Positions 34,601 to 47,000 of a stretch of 64,000 nt of DNA are shown piece after piece; position 1 is the first letter of the stretch, and each line of letters starts with the position of its first letter. The position numbers were made by a program, and so were the translations under genes. This DNA comes from Flectonema sp. DT1601 (Eukaryota > Euglenozoa > Diplonemea > Diplonemida > Diplonemidae): contig OZ025791.1 of NCBI GenBank assembly GCA_964019425.1, positions 310,001 to 374,000 on the forward strand, given 5' to 3'. A model generated the notes under the pieces. That model was not told the DNA's origin. It worked only from the letters and a program-made list of their open reading frames with translations, and ran no database searches.

Positions 34601-37600
34601 TGTTTTAAAAAAAAGTGACATGTAGTTTCTGAGAAAAAGGATTAGTATTTGCTACCTTGTGGCAACAAAAGCAATTGTCGCAAAAAAAAAAAAAAAAAAA
34701 CAATATATAATAATGTAATAAAGGTACTTTTTTTAGTTAAGATATTACTAAGACGTGATAAAGACATTGCTTATTTTTTTGCACAGGTCAGACACAAACA
34801 GTCTATGCCATAGAGAGGGAACATGCACCATTGCTTTAGCTGAACAAAAAGCGGAGTACAACGTCGCAACAAGGTGAAGGTAAACAGAACAGACCATAGT
34901 CATTTAGCACTGAACTAGAATCTGAATGCTAAGTAACAGTTAGATCGCTACCAGCCAAGAATAACAATTATTCCTTGGAAGGGATTTTTTCCCCAAGGTA
35001 CTTGCGATTACTTTAAGCACCAATGAGTGATAACCATCTGTCAATGGAATAAATTTACTAAGTACGGCACGCTATTCAGACACTGACAAAAAATGAGTCA
35101 CGTGTCGCACAATTAAGTGGCTAGGATCGTGAAGCCGACATGAGTGTAGGTTGTGTAACCTCTTCAGTCAAAAGTCTCGACTTTCACCACAGCCACTTTG
35201 TCTCACGAGGATAGAAGTATAAGAAGATGGTACAGGTGCAAAAGGAGCAAGCTATATGTGCGCATTTACGTTGATATTGTGCTGAAGCACAAACACAAAC
35301 ATACACGCAATGCTACAATATCAACTATTTGAAAAACTTGAATCAACATAAAATAAAACAAAGGCTACCGTGAAAGTAGGTAACTCACAGCGGGAAACCT
35401 ATCCCTTCCCCATATAAAAAGGTGGGGTGTCAAATTGCAACACAAACAAGAATTGGACGATTAGAATGAATTCGAGGTTTTAAGAGAAGTTAGTTAGTTA
35501 GTTAGTAGAGAAAAGGATAGAAGATGAATGAAAATAGCAAATTAAATAAAAGCACGAACGTTTTGTACCTCCTGTCGTTCTCCGGTTTTAGTAATCGGAA
35601 AAAACTGTGTTCATGTTTAATTTTAAATTTGCTATCACGTTTTAATGATGTATACGTAGAAGGTCTCAAGGAGTCGATCTGACATAAGGATCGTAATTAT
35701 TGTATTAGTGGCCGCTCCCAATACATCGTGAGCAGCATTTCTATGGTACCAGAGAAGCTAGAAGGTAATGAATCACTAGGGACTCACATTCAGAGATAGA
35801 AAAAGGAGATGTAGGAATAAGGATACATAATTGATTGTGCGAATGGAGTTCAGGCCAACCTCCGCACAGTATTTTAGTTAGCTAAAACTAATCAACGTAC
35901 GGGTTCATTATTATTATTTTTTTTATTAAAAGCAACAGAGAGCTAGCAACTATTTATTTTTCTTTTTTTTCTTTTTCAGCTGTAAGCTTCGGGATGCACA
36001 CTAGACTCTTTTGACTAAATTGTTGTTTTATTTATTGTGCGTAACCGCTACTGGATACGCATTAAAAAGTTGCAAGAAAGTATATTATGGATGAGTTCTT
36101 GTTACAATTGTGCGATGCGATAAGATAACCATCCATTCCGCTCGACTTACTAGAAAAAACAGAAAAGTGAGGTAAATGGCATTATGCACAGAACGCCTTC
36201 GGCGCGTGTGGTCAATACCATTGTTAGCAGTATTTAACCAACCGGGTGGTAACAGAAAGTGTATTATAAACAAATGCAAGATATGAGAACAATCCTGCTC
36301 AATTTCTTTGAGAAAAACACACACAAAAATATTCCTGTGTGAGTACAAAGAACCATAGACTATACCTTTTTTATGATTCAGTTCTTTTAGTTTTAAATAA
36401 CAGTGGCTGAAGGATACTTATTTTCAATGGCAAACTATACACGAGCTGCGATATCTATCTCAAAGAGGATCAAAAGGAAAGACGAATTGCTACACAAATT
36501 GAACTTTAAAATCACCCAGCAGGGTGGAAGAAATTTTCTCTTTTAGTGCGAGCAAAGCTTACAAAACTCTAAGGGTAAGGCACAAATAAATAATAAAAAA
36601 GCAACAGTAGCTATCTAACGGAGTTGCCCCCCGCATTGGTATTAAATCTTAGAAGACCAAAATATAGGCAACGCTCCGTGAGTTCAATCCAGACTGGATT
36701 TTTTATCAGCTTGAAATTTGAGTGCTCACCTTCGAAATGTTAAGCTTTCTAGACTGAAGTGATGTAGACAACTTCGCGTCTTGTTAGACACGAATAGCCT
36801 ACGTCGTGCTGCACATAAATCGAGATCGACTCTATTCGGTTAAGCAGTTTTTTTACATTTGTTCGTGCCTCTCAGAAATAGGAAAGCAATGAACAGTGAC
36901 GTTAAATTGACAAGAATAGTTGACTTTTTTTTTCCCCTATTGTTGCGTTTGTTGAGGTGACGTCAGTAAAACAGAAAACGAATCTCTACTTTTGAATGTT
37001 GCACATCAACAGATTTTGGTGTCAATTTCTTTTGTTTGATTAAAAAAGGTTTTTTTCCCGCCTAATATACTCGAAGGTAACCTCAGACGGAAGACCAACT
37101 GCTTTATATATTTTGAGAGGTGGTAATAGACTTTATAACTTATCTATATTTGTTTTTAAAAACCTTTTTTTTTTATAATTTCTTTTTACGTTTTTTTTTT
37201 GGAGGGAACCATCAACACTACCGTCATGAAGAAATAATCTTTTTTAAAACCATGAATGCCGGTGCGTTAATTTTGATTGCGTGCCATCGGTAACAATTGA
37301 ATAGCACTATTTCAAGGAGGAAGGAAGCACATAATACATTTCCTTCTCACATGAATATTGGGTACAGACACTTACCATCAATAGCAATTTTTTTTGTTTT
37401 GTTTTAAAAGTAACTATGTTTGTTTTACAAAAAAAAAAAAAGAAAAGTATTATTGATTTTTTTAGCTATCGACATGTGATCTATCACCACGTCAAGTAAG
37501 TAATCTATTCCTTACTATGAATACTGGGCGTGGTAGATCTAAAGTAAGAGTCAATGTTAAGTAATCACCTATAACAGAACATATAAAATAGATGAAATAC

Positions 37601-38187
37601 TACTCCTCACACATAGGAGATGTTTGATATTTGAAATACGCATCAGCACACATGTTATTCGTTCAGATCTTCAGCAACCATAAAACACTTTCTCACCAAC
37701 CTCTCCGTTTTAGACAGAAATGGACCGAGTGATGCGGTACATTTAAGATGCATTTTTCACTTGTCATCAAAAATAATATCTTGACTGTATATATATATAC
37801 GGATGCGAAGTCAAAAGAAACAACACGCTTCAAAAAAATAAAAAAAAAAACACGAAAGTTATTTTCTTTCATATAACTGAGAGGAGTTATATCAAAGAAT
37901 TTGTTTTACTACGATAAAATCATGTTATTAAATAAAAAAAACTCACTAGTGATGTGACATCGCAAATTTATTTTCCTAAAATGGAAAAAACAGAATCTAA
38001 CACAGTCATTGCACGCAAGCAAAGTTCGATTCGCATTTGTTACGCAAAGTTTATTATTATTTTAATTGTCATAATCTTTTTTACACAGGGGGAGCACCTT
38101 AATTGAGATAAGTGCTGTTAAAAAAGTTGCAAATTTTTCAACATGGGGAAAAAAAAAAGAATAAAACTAACTTAAGAGAAAAAAAAA

Positions 38188-38208
38188 GAAGAAGAAGAAG
38201 AAGAAGAA
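38188..38208 (+). repeat. (GAA)n microsatellite
   Basis: Seven tandem GAA units follow an A run in the gene-free island. Confidence 0.9.
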
Positions 38209-39897
38209 TTAACACTGCCATAACCACTATAAAAAGGGTGGACAGACCGTGTTGTACTTTTATTTTTTTCATTTCAGAGAACTTAGCCGCTATTTTTTTC
38301 TTCACTGTTCGAACCATTAGAGAGAGGAAAAATTCAGATCAAAAAAAAGAGCCTTTATCCCTTTCCCTATGAATACCGTCAACAAAATATAAGGCTTATC
38401 TGAATAGTTTTTTTTTTTTTTTTTTTTTTAAAACAACACCACTCTTTTTTTTTTTTTTTGAACAAAACTACTAATAAAACCAAAAAAAAAAAGTAGGTAT
38501 TGCCAGATATTAACGATGTTGGCTGAAACACTGCTTCTCATTTCGTACATGATTGTGAGAAGCCGCAGTAACAAGAAAAGACCTATCTAATACTACGAAA
38601 TGTATAAGGCACTTGATACAATTAAGCTTTACCAAGACCGCGTTGAATACCGAATATTATTATTTATTTTGATAAAAGAAAACAAACAAGTAAAAAAAAA
38701 AAAAAAAAAAAGAATGGAAAAAAACTAGAACAAAGTAACGAAGGAAAACCCAACATCTGCCTTATCCAATTATCAATAGATAAGTCATATCAGAAAAGGG
38801 AGAGGAATTTATCGCAGCTAGCGTGCAAAAAAGCGTCGCTATGAGAGGAGATTGTCAGAGAAATGGAAAGTTTCAGAACAGTCAAGCTATTTAGCAACAA
38901 ATCCCTACGTTAGACGTCAACTTGAGATTTGATAACCAACTGCACTTAGCGAGAGGAAGAAAGACTTACGTGTAGTGAAACACCCAAGTCATGTAGGCAA
39001 TATTCGCATTGATGCATGTAGCAGGAAAAAACGAGATTTTATCTTTTTGTAATTTTTTTTTTGTGTTACAAGCCCTATCCAGGTAAAATGCACTCCCCGC
39101 CGATAAGCATCGCATTCACACTGAGAACAATATAAAGCAATGCATAAGTAGGGCAACAAAGGAATTGGACAAATAGCAGAGGCCATAACCAGATAACAAA
39201 AATTAGTAACAATTAGAAGAACAGTACCTGAGACCGATGTGAGAGGTACACAGATAAAAAAACAGGCGAAACCAATTATGCCAACTCAGTAAACACAATA
39301 CGCGATAACGGTGGCTGAGAGTCTTTAAGCAATCTGACACTAATATAAATACTAATTAACTGAATCAAATTATGAAGCCTGATGATGTAATAAACAAAAC
39401 AACCATAACACATGCTTCTCAATAAAGAGGACAGGAAAATCCAAAGCAAGAGATCGACACTAAGACAACTATTAGTCCTTCAAGTGTTTGTAATTAACAA
39501 TTGAATTGCATGACGGCTACCACAGATTGATGGAAGATAGCCTAATTGCTTTTCCAAGGAAGGACCGAGTCACTTTCCGGAATCGAATAATAAGGATCAG
39601 AACCATAAATATCCTCCTAGGACTTACTAGCCTCAGGGACACCAGATACCAATTCTCGCACATGGGACGGCAAGTATGTCCTCTTATAGTAATAAAGCAT
39701 TCGTTGATTTCATATTTCATTTATCCGTTAGGGCGACTCTTCAAACTCAAAGGTCTACAAAACACAAAGGGTTAGACCCTTTGTAAATAAATACTGGACT
39801 AACAGGGATGCAAACAGATAAAGAAGAACTAAGTGTCCTTTCTTATTAACTACACCCGGAAACACCTCCCCTGAAGCCCTCTATATTTTTTTTGTTC

Positions 39898-39898
<1 letters not shown>

Positions 39899-39930
<32 letters not shown>
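39899..39930 (+). repeat. longest homopolymer, T32
   Basis: An uninterrupted run of 32 T on the plus strand, the longest single-base run I see in the window. Confidence 0.85.
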
Positions 39931-39934
<4 letters not shown>

Positions 39935-40295
39935 AAGAATCTTTTTTAGAGAGGTAATTGTTTTTTACAGTGGATTTGGTGGAAGTAAATTTGCATTGTG
40001 CCAAAATCTTATTTTAACCGTCGTCTAATGGACAAATAAGAAAAGGTGTGGGCAATCAAAGCATTACTCGCACGGTTATGGTGGAAACAAATCAGAGAGG
40101 TCCATTTACTAACATTGGGGAATTTGGGTGATGAAAATTCTCAACGTGACATGGGAAGATGGGAACAAAAACACCCAGCAGTGTCCAGGTCAGAAAACAA
40201 GGACTTTCCACAAATCATCTACAGCAAGTATATCTTATAATCATATTGCTATTATTACCTCATACTCACTAATAAAGTACTAACGAGGAGGGTTT

Positions 40296-40314
40296 TCTCG
40301 CACACAGGCAGAGA
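40296..40314 (+). repeat. bulged hairpin TCTCGC-loop-GCAGAGA
   Basis: TCTCGC pairs with GC(A)GAGA around the loop ACACAG, leaving one bulged purine. The same design recurs at 40464-40481 and 41601-41617. Confidence 0.5.
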
Positions 40315-40463
40315 GCACGTTCAAGGAGGGAACAATATACTGAAAAAACACATAATTTTAATTAATTGCTTGTACGACTTAAATTAATTATTTCTGATTA
40401 TCGGATCCTCCCTTCATCAGAAAGTCGTCAGGGACAAGAGAAAAGTACTCAGGGCAAGGCGTT

Positions 40464-40481
40464 TCTCGCATGTAGCGGAGA
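40464..40481 (+). repeat. bulged hairpin TCTCGC-loop-GCGGAGA
   Basis: TCTCGC pairs with GC(G)GAGA around the loop ATGTA, with one bulged purine in the same place as at 40296-40314. Confidence 0.5.
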
Positions 40482-41600
40482 GTCCGAGCACAGCAGTGTC
40501 CTAATTACAAAAATTAGGACTATAATAGAACGAGGAGTTGGAATGAGATTCGCAAGAAAATGAGAAGAAAAAAAAAATTGTTACGAATATGTTTCGTATC
40601 ACAAAGCTTTTCCTGTGGCAAAGTAATTCATGAAGACAGAGCTAATTCTAGCTGCCTCACATTTTCAAGAAAAGATCACTTCTATTAGTTCCAATCAATT
40701 TCCTTTCACAAATAATTCTGTCTCCCGCACTAAAAAAAGGTGAAGCCAGAATACAACAAGAGAATAATTCCCTCCGAAGTACGTAACATAGAACATGTGT
40801 CACGAAAACTACGTCGTGACGTTCAGCTGACATAAAGAGGTACTTGATCACAAACTAAGAAGTAAAATAATATCGCAGTAGTTATTAGGAAGATTCATTA
40901 AATGAGCATCGCATCACAAAGAGAAGCGAGCAGAGCAACAAGTCTCACTAGCGTCATGTAAAGAGGTACTACGACTTAAGTGTTTAGACTTCATGGAGGA
41001 TAAAGGATCACAAAAGTAAATACACTGCAAGGAGGGATTCACAGGTATTACGTCTTACACGAAATCTTTACTACAATCAGTAAAGATGTATTACAACAGA
41101 TTCCGACACTTTTTTGAAGCGCCTCGTTGTTGTCTCGCATGAAAGGCCAAATTTTATCGAAATAGCGACGTGACTTTACAGTACCGATATTGCGACACGA
41201 AACAGAGAAAAACAAAAAATGTAAATGTAAAAGGACGACTACGCAGGCACATTGTCATTACATACAAATGCCGTGCCGTGAAATTATTTGAAGTCAGGCG
41301 GGAGGATAATCTTGCAGGGAAGGCAAAGAGTCCACACCCATCAAATTCGTCATCACTAATAAATGATTAGGAGAGTAGAGTATAGTTTTAAACAAATGTA
41401 CAGAACAGTAGTTGGTTGTTACTAACAAGAACACAAGTATGAATTCATTGAACTCTGTCTTTGTCTATTTCTGAAATTTAAGGAGTGGAGTAACACTTGT
41501 ACGATATTTTAAAAAAAAGAGACGGATACTACTGTTTCAATGGAATGAAAACAATGTCCAATCTTAAAAAAGTCAAAACATACAAGTGATAATATATTCT

Positions 41601-41617
41601 TCTCGCCAAGGCGGAGA
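41601..41617 (+). repeat. bulged hairpin TCTCGC-loop-GCGGAGA, third copy
   Basis: TCTCGC pairs with GC(G)GAGA around the 4-nt loop CAAG; same orientation and bulge position as the other two. Confidence 0.5.
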
Positions 41618-42179
41618 GTTGAAACAACGTTAAAGTCTTATTGAGATATATCATTAGACAGGGGAAGCTGATCTAATTAAATGACATTTTAAGAGACGTT
41701 GAATTTGTTTGTTGTTTGAAATTGTCAAAAAGGAAAGAACAAAAAAAAAAAAAAAAAAGGAGGGGGAAATGCAAAAACAAAGAAGAAAATTATAAAAACT
41801 GTATTTATATTTTTCCCTTCTCCCCCCCCCGATATTTGATAAAAATCGTTGTATTTGAAAAAAAAAAAAAAAAAAAAAACGAAATCGGAGAGGGTGTGCC
41901 ACATCTATTGTGCAGACTATCCAACAAATCTTTTGCCCAGTAGAAATACTGGTTGGTTGCTTTTGATTGTTTGGTTAGAATAATTGCACTATTAATATCG
42001 CACAGTCACAAGTCATCCTCTGAAAACAGAAATTAGAAAACACGGGAAGGCAAAATAATACCAACTGACAACAGAAATTACACCATTTTTGTTATCTAAC
42101 GAACTTCTGAGTCATTACTCCCAGACCAGGACCTACCACAAAACATTAAAATATTAATGTTACCAGAGGCGGCCAATAA

Positions 42180-42249
42180 TTTTTTTTTTTTTTTTTTTTT
42201 TTTTCACCGTTATTTTCCTTTTGAAAAAAGAAAAAAAAAAAAAAAAAAA
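42180..42249. repeat. T25 / A-rich inverted homopolymer pair
   Basis: T25 at 42180-42204, a 19-nt spacer, then A6-G-A19 to 42249. The arms could fold back on each other almost perfectly. Confidence 0.75.
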
Positions 42250-42575
42250 CAGAAATACGACAAAGCAACAACTAATAATAATAAACAACAAAAGTAATGT
42301 TTAATTGCTGGTGAGAATGATAAACTGACTGCTCGCAACAAATAGCAGCTGCTATTCTATGCTATTCGTTTCCAGCAAGAAGGCAGCTGACTAGACAGAA
42401 AAGTGATTTGGAAAACAGTAATGTTCAATATAACATTAATAACAATTAGGGAATAGGGAAAACGCACGAATTGGGACACCTTTTGTTACCGGAAACTTCA
42501 CAAAATTAGTTTTTTTTTTTGTTTTTTTGTAACTAATTGAGAAATCAGACATTCGAAGCTGTAAAAAGAACGAAG

Positions 42576-42681
42576 TCGCATTGCTCGCAGTAGCTGAGTA
42601 ACGTTCGATGTAACTAGATAGGACGAACTACACTACATATTAGAATGATATGGATCGCATCACTCGTGAAAGCTGAGTAAC
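42576..42681 (+). repeat. two imperfect 27-bp direct repeats, 79 bp apart
   Basis: Units at 42576-42602 and 42655-42681 agree at 21 of 27 positions. Both start TCGCAT and end AGCTGAGTAAC. Each holds a CTCG-loop-GCTGAG hairpin. Confidence 0.65.
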
Positions 42682-43788
42682 TACACTCACAGGTCTTACA
42701 AGTTTCTTGCAAAACTTATTTGCCGTGAGAGTTAAAATGTCAACAGAAAGAAGAAAGGAAAAAAAAAAAAAAAAAAGAAAACTGTTGAGAATGTTAATAC
42801 TACACGAAACTAATTTTAAACGAAAGCTGCACTATAAATTATCTTCGAGGCTCAGGGATACAATAAACGTTGATAATTAATTCTAACTATCAACGGTATC
42901 ATCGAAACGCTTTATACAATCCGCATACACCAACAGGTGATGTTTATTTAAGAGTCAAGAGAAGCATGCGCAACTTTTCAGCGGGAGGGAAACTCCAGCA
43001 ACAGGAGTTAGTATTCTGTAGTCGTTAGGCATCCATTCATGAAGCCGGAGGATACCAGGACTAGTACACATAGAGGGAAAATAAATTGTCTCACCAATTG
43101 TTGAAAGAATTAGTCATCCCAACAGATTGCTCGCATCAACAACATAGCGTCGGTTGGTAATCACAGTTCTGATTCCAATCCCGTACTAGTTAAGCATAAT
43201 GGGTCGATTAGGAAAGAGTTAAGGAGCTCAATAGTCATATTCTCGCTTGTACTCCTTGACTACTAACATGTTTTACAGCTTCATCAGAAAGGTATCGAGG
43301 GTGACGACCCTTACCTTCTAAGCCAGGGCATTTCATAGTAAAGAAAGCTTTTTTAGGTTGTTTTTTGCTTAAAACTCTTCCCACAATCGCTATTGCTGCT
43401 CAAGGAATGGAAGCAGGCCAGTACAACCTTCAAATGGAAAGTTTCTGAAACTTCAAACCGCGGTGAAGGGTTTATTATACAGAAACAAGGTATCGCACCA
43501 CAAGCATATTATTGCTAAACCCACCACTTGCTCGTTTTGAACCTCTTTAGGGGCTCACGACGAAAAAATAAGAGAATGAAGAAACGCATTTTAGTTTTTT
43601 TTTTTTCAACCTATCAACACGCACATAGGCTCGCAACTGTAGCTGACAACCTGGTGACAAATACAGAGAAAAGTCGCGGCGGTGGAAACCGATAGTCTTC
43701 GCAGAAATAATCGCGAACCACATTGGGGTTCATATAAAGTGTAGGAATCAATACAACTCCGATAACACACAACTCGAAACGAGGTAGT

Positions 43789-43823
43789 TGTGGAATGAGA
43801 ACAAGAATTGTTCTCATTCCACA
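43789..43823. repeat. perfect 16-bp inverted repeat
   Basis: TGTGGAATGAGAACAA at 43789-43804 and its exact reverse complement at 43808-43823 enclose only GAA. The 12-mer TTCTCATTCCAC recurs in direct orientation at 43888-43899. A smaller CTCG-AAA-CGAG hairpin lies immediately upstream. This is the strongest palindrome seen in the window. Confidence 0.85.
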
Positions 43824-44000
43824 TAGTAGTTACACATATTGTATTAGCTTATACAATCAAATTATTCGCAAAGTACGTACGCGACGCTTCTCATTCCACT
43901 TCGAATGACAGGTAAAATACTTTTCAACGTGTAGACAATTACGATTCTTCCTTATTTTATTTTTAGTCTCTTATTGGTGCCCAGAATATTATTCTGCACC

Positions 44001-47000
44001 CTATTATTACATTTAAAAGAAAAGTGAAAAAAAACTATTTTTGTGTTGAGGTAGGGTAACCCCAACTGTGAAACTTCTCCTTACAGGGTTGCTGGGTAAG
44101 AAAATCAAAAAAAAAAAAAAAAAATTCAAAACAACTGACAAGGCATCGCCTACATCAGATGGATTGATAAAGAAGTTCGTTACGTTACGTATTACGCATC
44201 GCTGATACAGTAAACTAAGGAGCATCGGGTTAACTCCGTAGAGCTGCGAGGCAGAAGCAACGTAAGTAGACTCAATCTTGTTAAGATTGTGATTCGTGAG
44301 GGAACTTCGCATTTTGGGGGAAAAACAATGTTAATGTCGTTCCGTAATTCACAACAGGAATATGTTCTCCGTGAAAAAAAAAAAATTCTCTTTTTTTTTG
44401 AAATAATAAATACTTAGGGCCAATGAATTCTAACTAAAATAAACCTATGCCTGAAATGAACAAATAAATATCAACATTTTGGGCAGAAGACAAAAACACA
44501 AAAAATAAAAGCAGATAGTGTAGCATTCGTGTGACTTACGGAAAGTCAGGTGAGCCATACACTATACATGTGTTTTTCGGCAATCTTTCAACCAGCCGTT
44601 TATAAAAAGAATCTGGTTGAACTTTTTTTTTTTTTTTTTTTTTGTTGTAAAAAAAACACTCAAAACTCACACCAAAATATGCGAATTTTGGGAGAACTAG
44701 TGCATTGATTTTATACTTGTTAATGTTATTTATTGTTTGAGTTTGAGGATTAGCAAAGTTCGAGAAGGGATAACCTTCATAAGCAATTCGAACGTTGCTT
44801 GCTTTTTCGTCCTATCAGCTTACCAATTACTTAATGTGGTAAACTCAAGAACGCTGATTGGATGTGAAAAGAAAAAAGAAATAACGGAAACAAATAATAA
44901 TAATAATAAATAAATAAACAAAAAAAGAAGGAAATAATAACAATAATAATGCTTAAGGTGATTGAAGAACGAAATAACAAAAAGAAATTATGATTATTTA
45001 TGACACTGCCAAGCATTTTGCGTTGGGTGTGCGGAATTTTCTCGCAAGAAAAGTTAAAGCGATAATAATTAAAAAGTAAAGTCGGTAAATCCCATGCTAA
45101 CATAATCTTGAAGACAAACTCGTGTCAAGATATGCAATGCGAAGAACCGAAAATTGTTTGTAGGGAAACAGAAAGCAATAGAGGCACCGCCACTGCAGAG
45201 CGGGGGGCTGTTCATTTCACGAAAAATAGAAAAATCAAAAAAAAAAAAAAAAAAAAAAAGAAGAAACATATAGCGGCTAAGCTCTCTTGTGTTTTACAGA
45301 AGGAAAAACTTTTCCCGAAACAGAGGAATAAAAATACAACAAGTAACACGATTTTCTTTATTTGTCAAACGGAAAACAGCAAAATTCTTTTTCTTTTCTT
45401 TTCTTTTTTTCACACTTTTTTTTTCTTTTTTTTTCTAGTCACTGAGTTCTATAAAATTTGTATCTGTTTGTGAAAGTTTGAAATGTTTTCATTTTTTGAA
45501 CAGCAGACCTTGCAAATAAATCACACACTACTGATAGCAACTCACATATTCACATGACTGACCTACAGTTCCAACAGGAGACATTCCACTACACAAACAG
45601 AAAACAAGAGGTGAAATCAGCTCGGTATCGCAATTGCTATAAACGGGGAGTAGATCGATATTTGTAATATCAATCCGGGGGAAAAAGTAACAGAAACAAT
45701 AAAAAAAAAATAAAAAAACGGGTTTCCTCAATAACCAAAGGTTCTCTTTCTTTTGTTTTATTTTACTTTCTTTTTTTTTTTCTTTTTAAAAAAACTAAAT
45801 TATATGGGGAGAGCAAGTCCTTTGTTCATTTTATTCTTTTCTTTTTTTCTCTTGCGGGGACACCCACTCGGATTTTACGACATATGCGAGCGTATTAAAG
45901 ATTCTATTTTTTTTTTCCTTTTTTCGAAAAAGTAGTACATGGATATTATTTTGGAAAGAAAACGAAAACGAAAACAAAAAAGATAAAATAAACGCGGTAG
46001 AAGAGTGGCAGAGGGGGGGGGTTCCCAACAGACAAGGAACCTATATCCTTCCCATAACGGTATAAATAAAAAAATCAAAGAAAACAAATAAAAATATTTC
46101 TTTTTCTATTTTTTTTTTCTTCTTTTTTTTATTTTCCCTTTTTTTTTTGACTAGTGGGGTTGGGGTTAACTGTTTGAGCTTGTACTGCATCAAAGTTGCT
46201 AATATAAATAGTAGTAATTTATGATACAATGACTAAGGGTAATGACCCTTCTAATGTCGTACATTAATCTGTTTTGGAGGGAAAGGATGTTATTTTTTTT
46301 TTCTTTTCAATTTTGAGTAATTTTGAGGGAGATGAACAAAAAAAAAAAAAAAGAAAAAAAAAAGAATGGAGAGAAGACAGTTATTTTTGTTTAATTTTTT
46401 TTCTTTTTTCGTTTCCTTATTTGATACGGAGTAGTACGAGGCAAGCAACACAAACGTACAAACATAAGAAACTATACATCCCTCGCGTAAGGGATAGGGG
46501 TATCTTAGTAGCGGTACTACCAGTGTTTTCCATTGCTATATGCAAACTACAAGTTTTTCGAGAATAAAAATAAAATACGCTGGGAAGCTTTGTGTTTTTT
46601 TTTTTTGTTTTTTTTATCAGTACATTATATTTCCGCTCGTTTTGTTTAAAAAAGAAAAAAACAACAGAGCTTTTTTTTACTGTTCACCAGACAACAAGAT
46701 TCAGGAAAAAAAAGAACCCGTCCAACTTCAATATATAATTTTTTTTTTCCCAAGGAAGGGAGATCGTTGCAAGAATTGTTTTTGCTACCCCGACTGATTA
46801 CCACATTATCAGCAAGGGTCATAGCGCGAGAAAGTAACTATAAAAAAAAAAAAAATTTTAAAAAAATGCTTGGAGAACAGAATATTGGAAAAAAAAAAAA
46901 AAAAAGGAAAAACGCGCAGCTAGTTGTTTAACAAGGAACACTACTTATCACGGGATGTAAATAAAAAAGGGTACAGGTACCCCTGGTTTGATATAAAGTA

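Larger units (their letters stand above)
24231..39890. other. gene-free island, middle part
   Basis: AT-rich sequence with dozens of A/T homopolymers and simple repeats, and no recognisable exon. Perfect hairpins include ACCCACGC/GCGTGGGT at 28877-28899 and CTTCAGAG/CTCTGAAG at 33571-33591. A GC-richer patch at 25,860-26,460 is listed separately. The open frames here are short, often low-complexity Phe/Lys-rich translations of T or A runs. Confidence 0.55.
39891..44000. other. gene-free island segment enriched in the directional motif CTCGC
   Basis: CTCGC occurs nine times on the plus strand: 40067, 40297, 40465, 41134, 41602, 42332, 42584, 43130 and 43242, with a further copy at 43630. The reverse complement GCGAG appears once (near 40926). 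Several copies are half of a small hairpin with one bulged base. Two units are clear imperfect copies of each other (42576-42602 and 42655-42681). No exon is recognised here. Confidence 0.45.

Noticed and set aside
36660-36710. tRNA T-loop-like GTTCAATCC
   Set aside because: Flanking bases do not form a T stem and no cloverleaf fits.
45108-45473. 121-codon plus-strand frame
   Set aside because: Consists largely of Lys and Phe runs from A20 and T-rich tracts.
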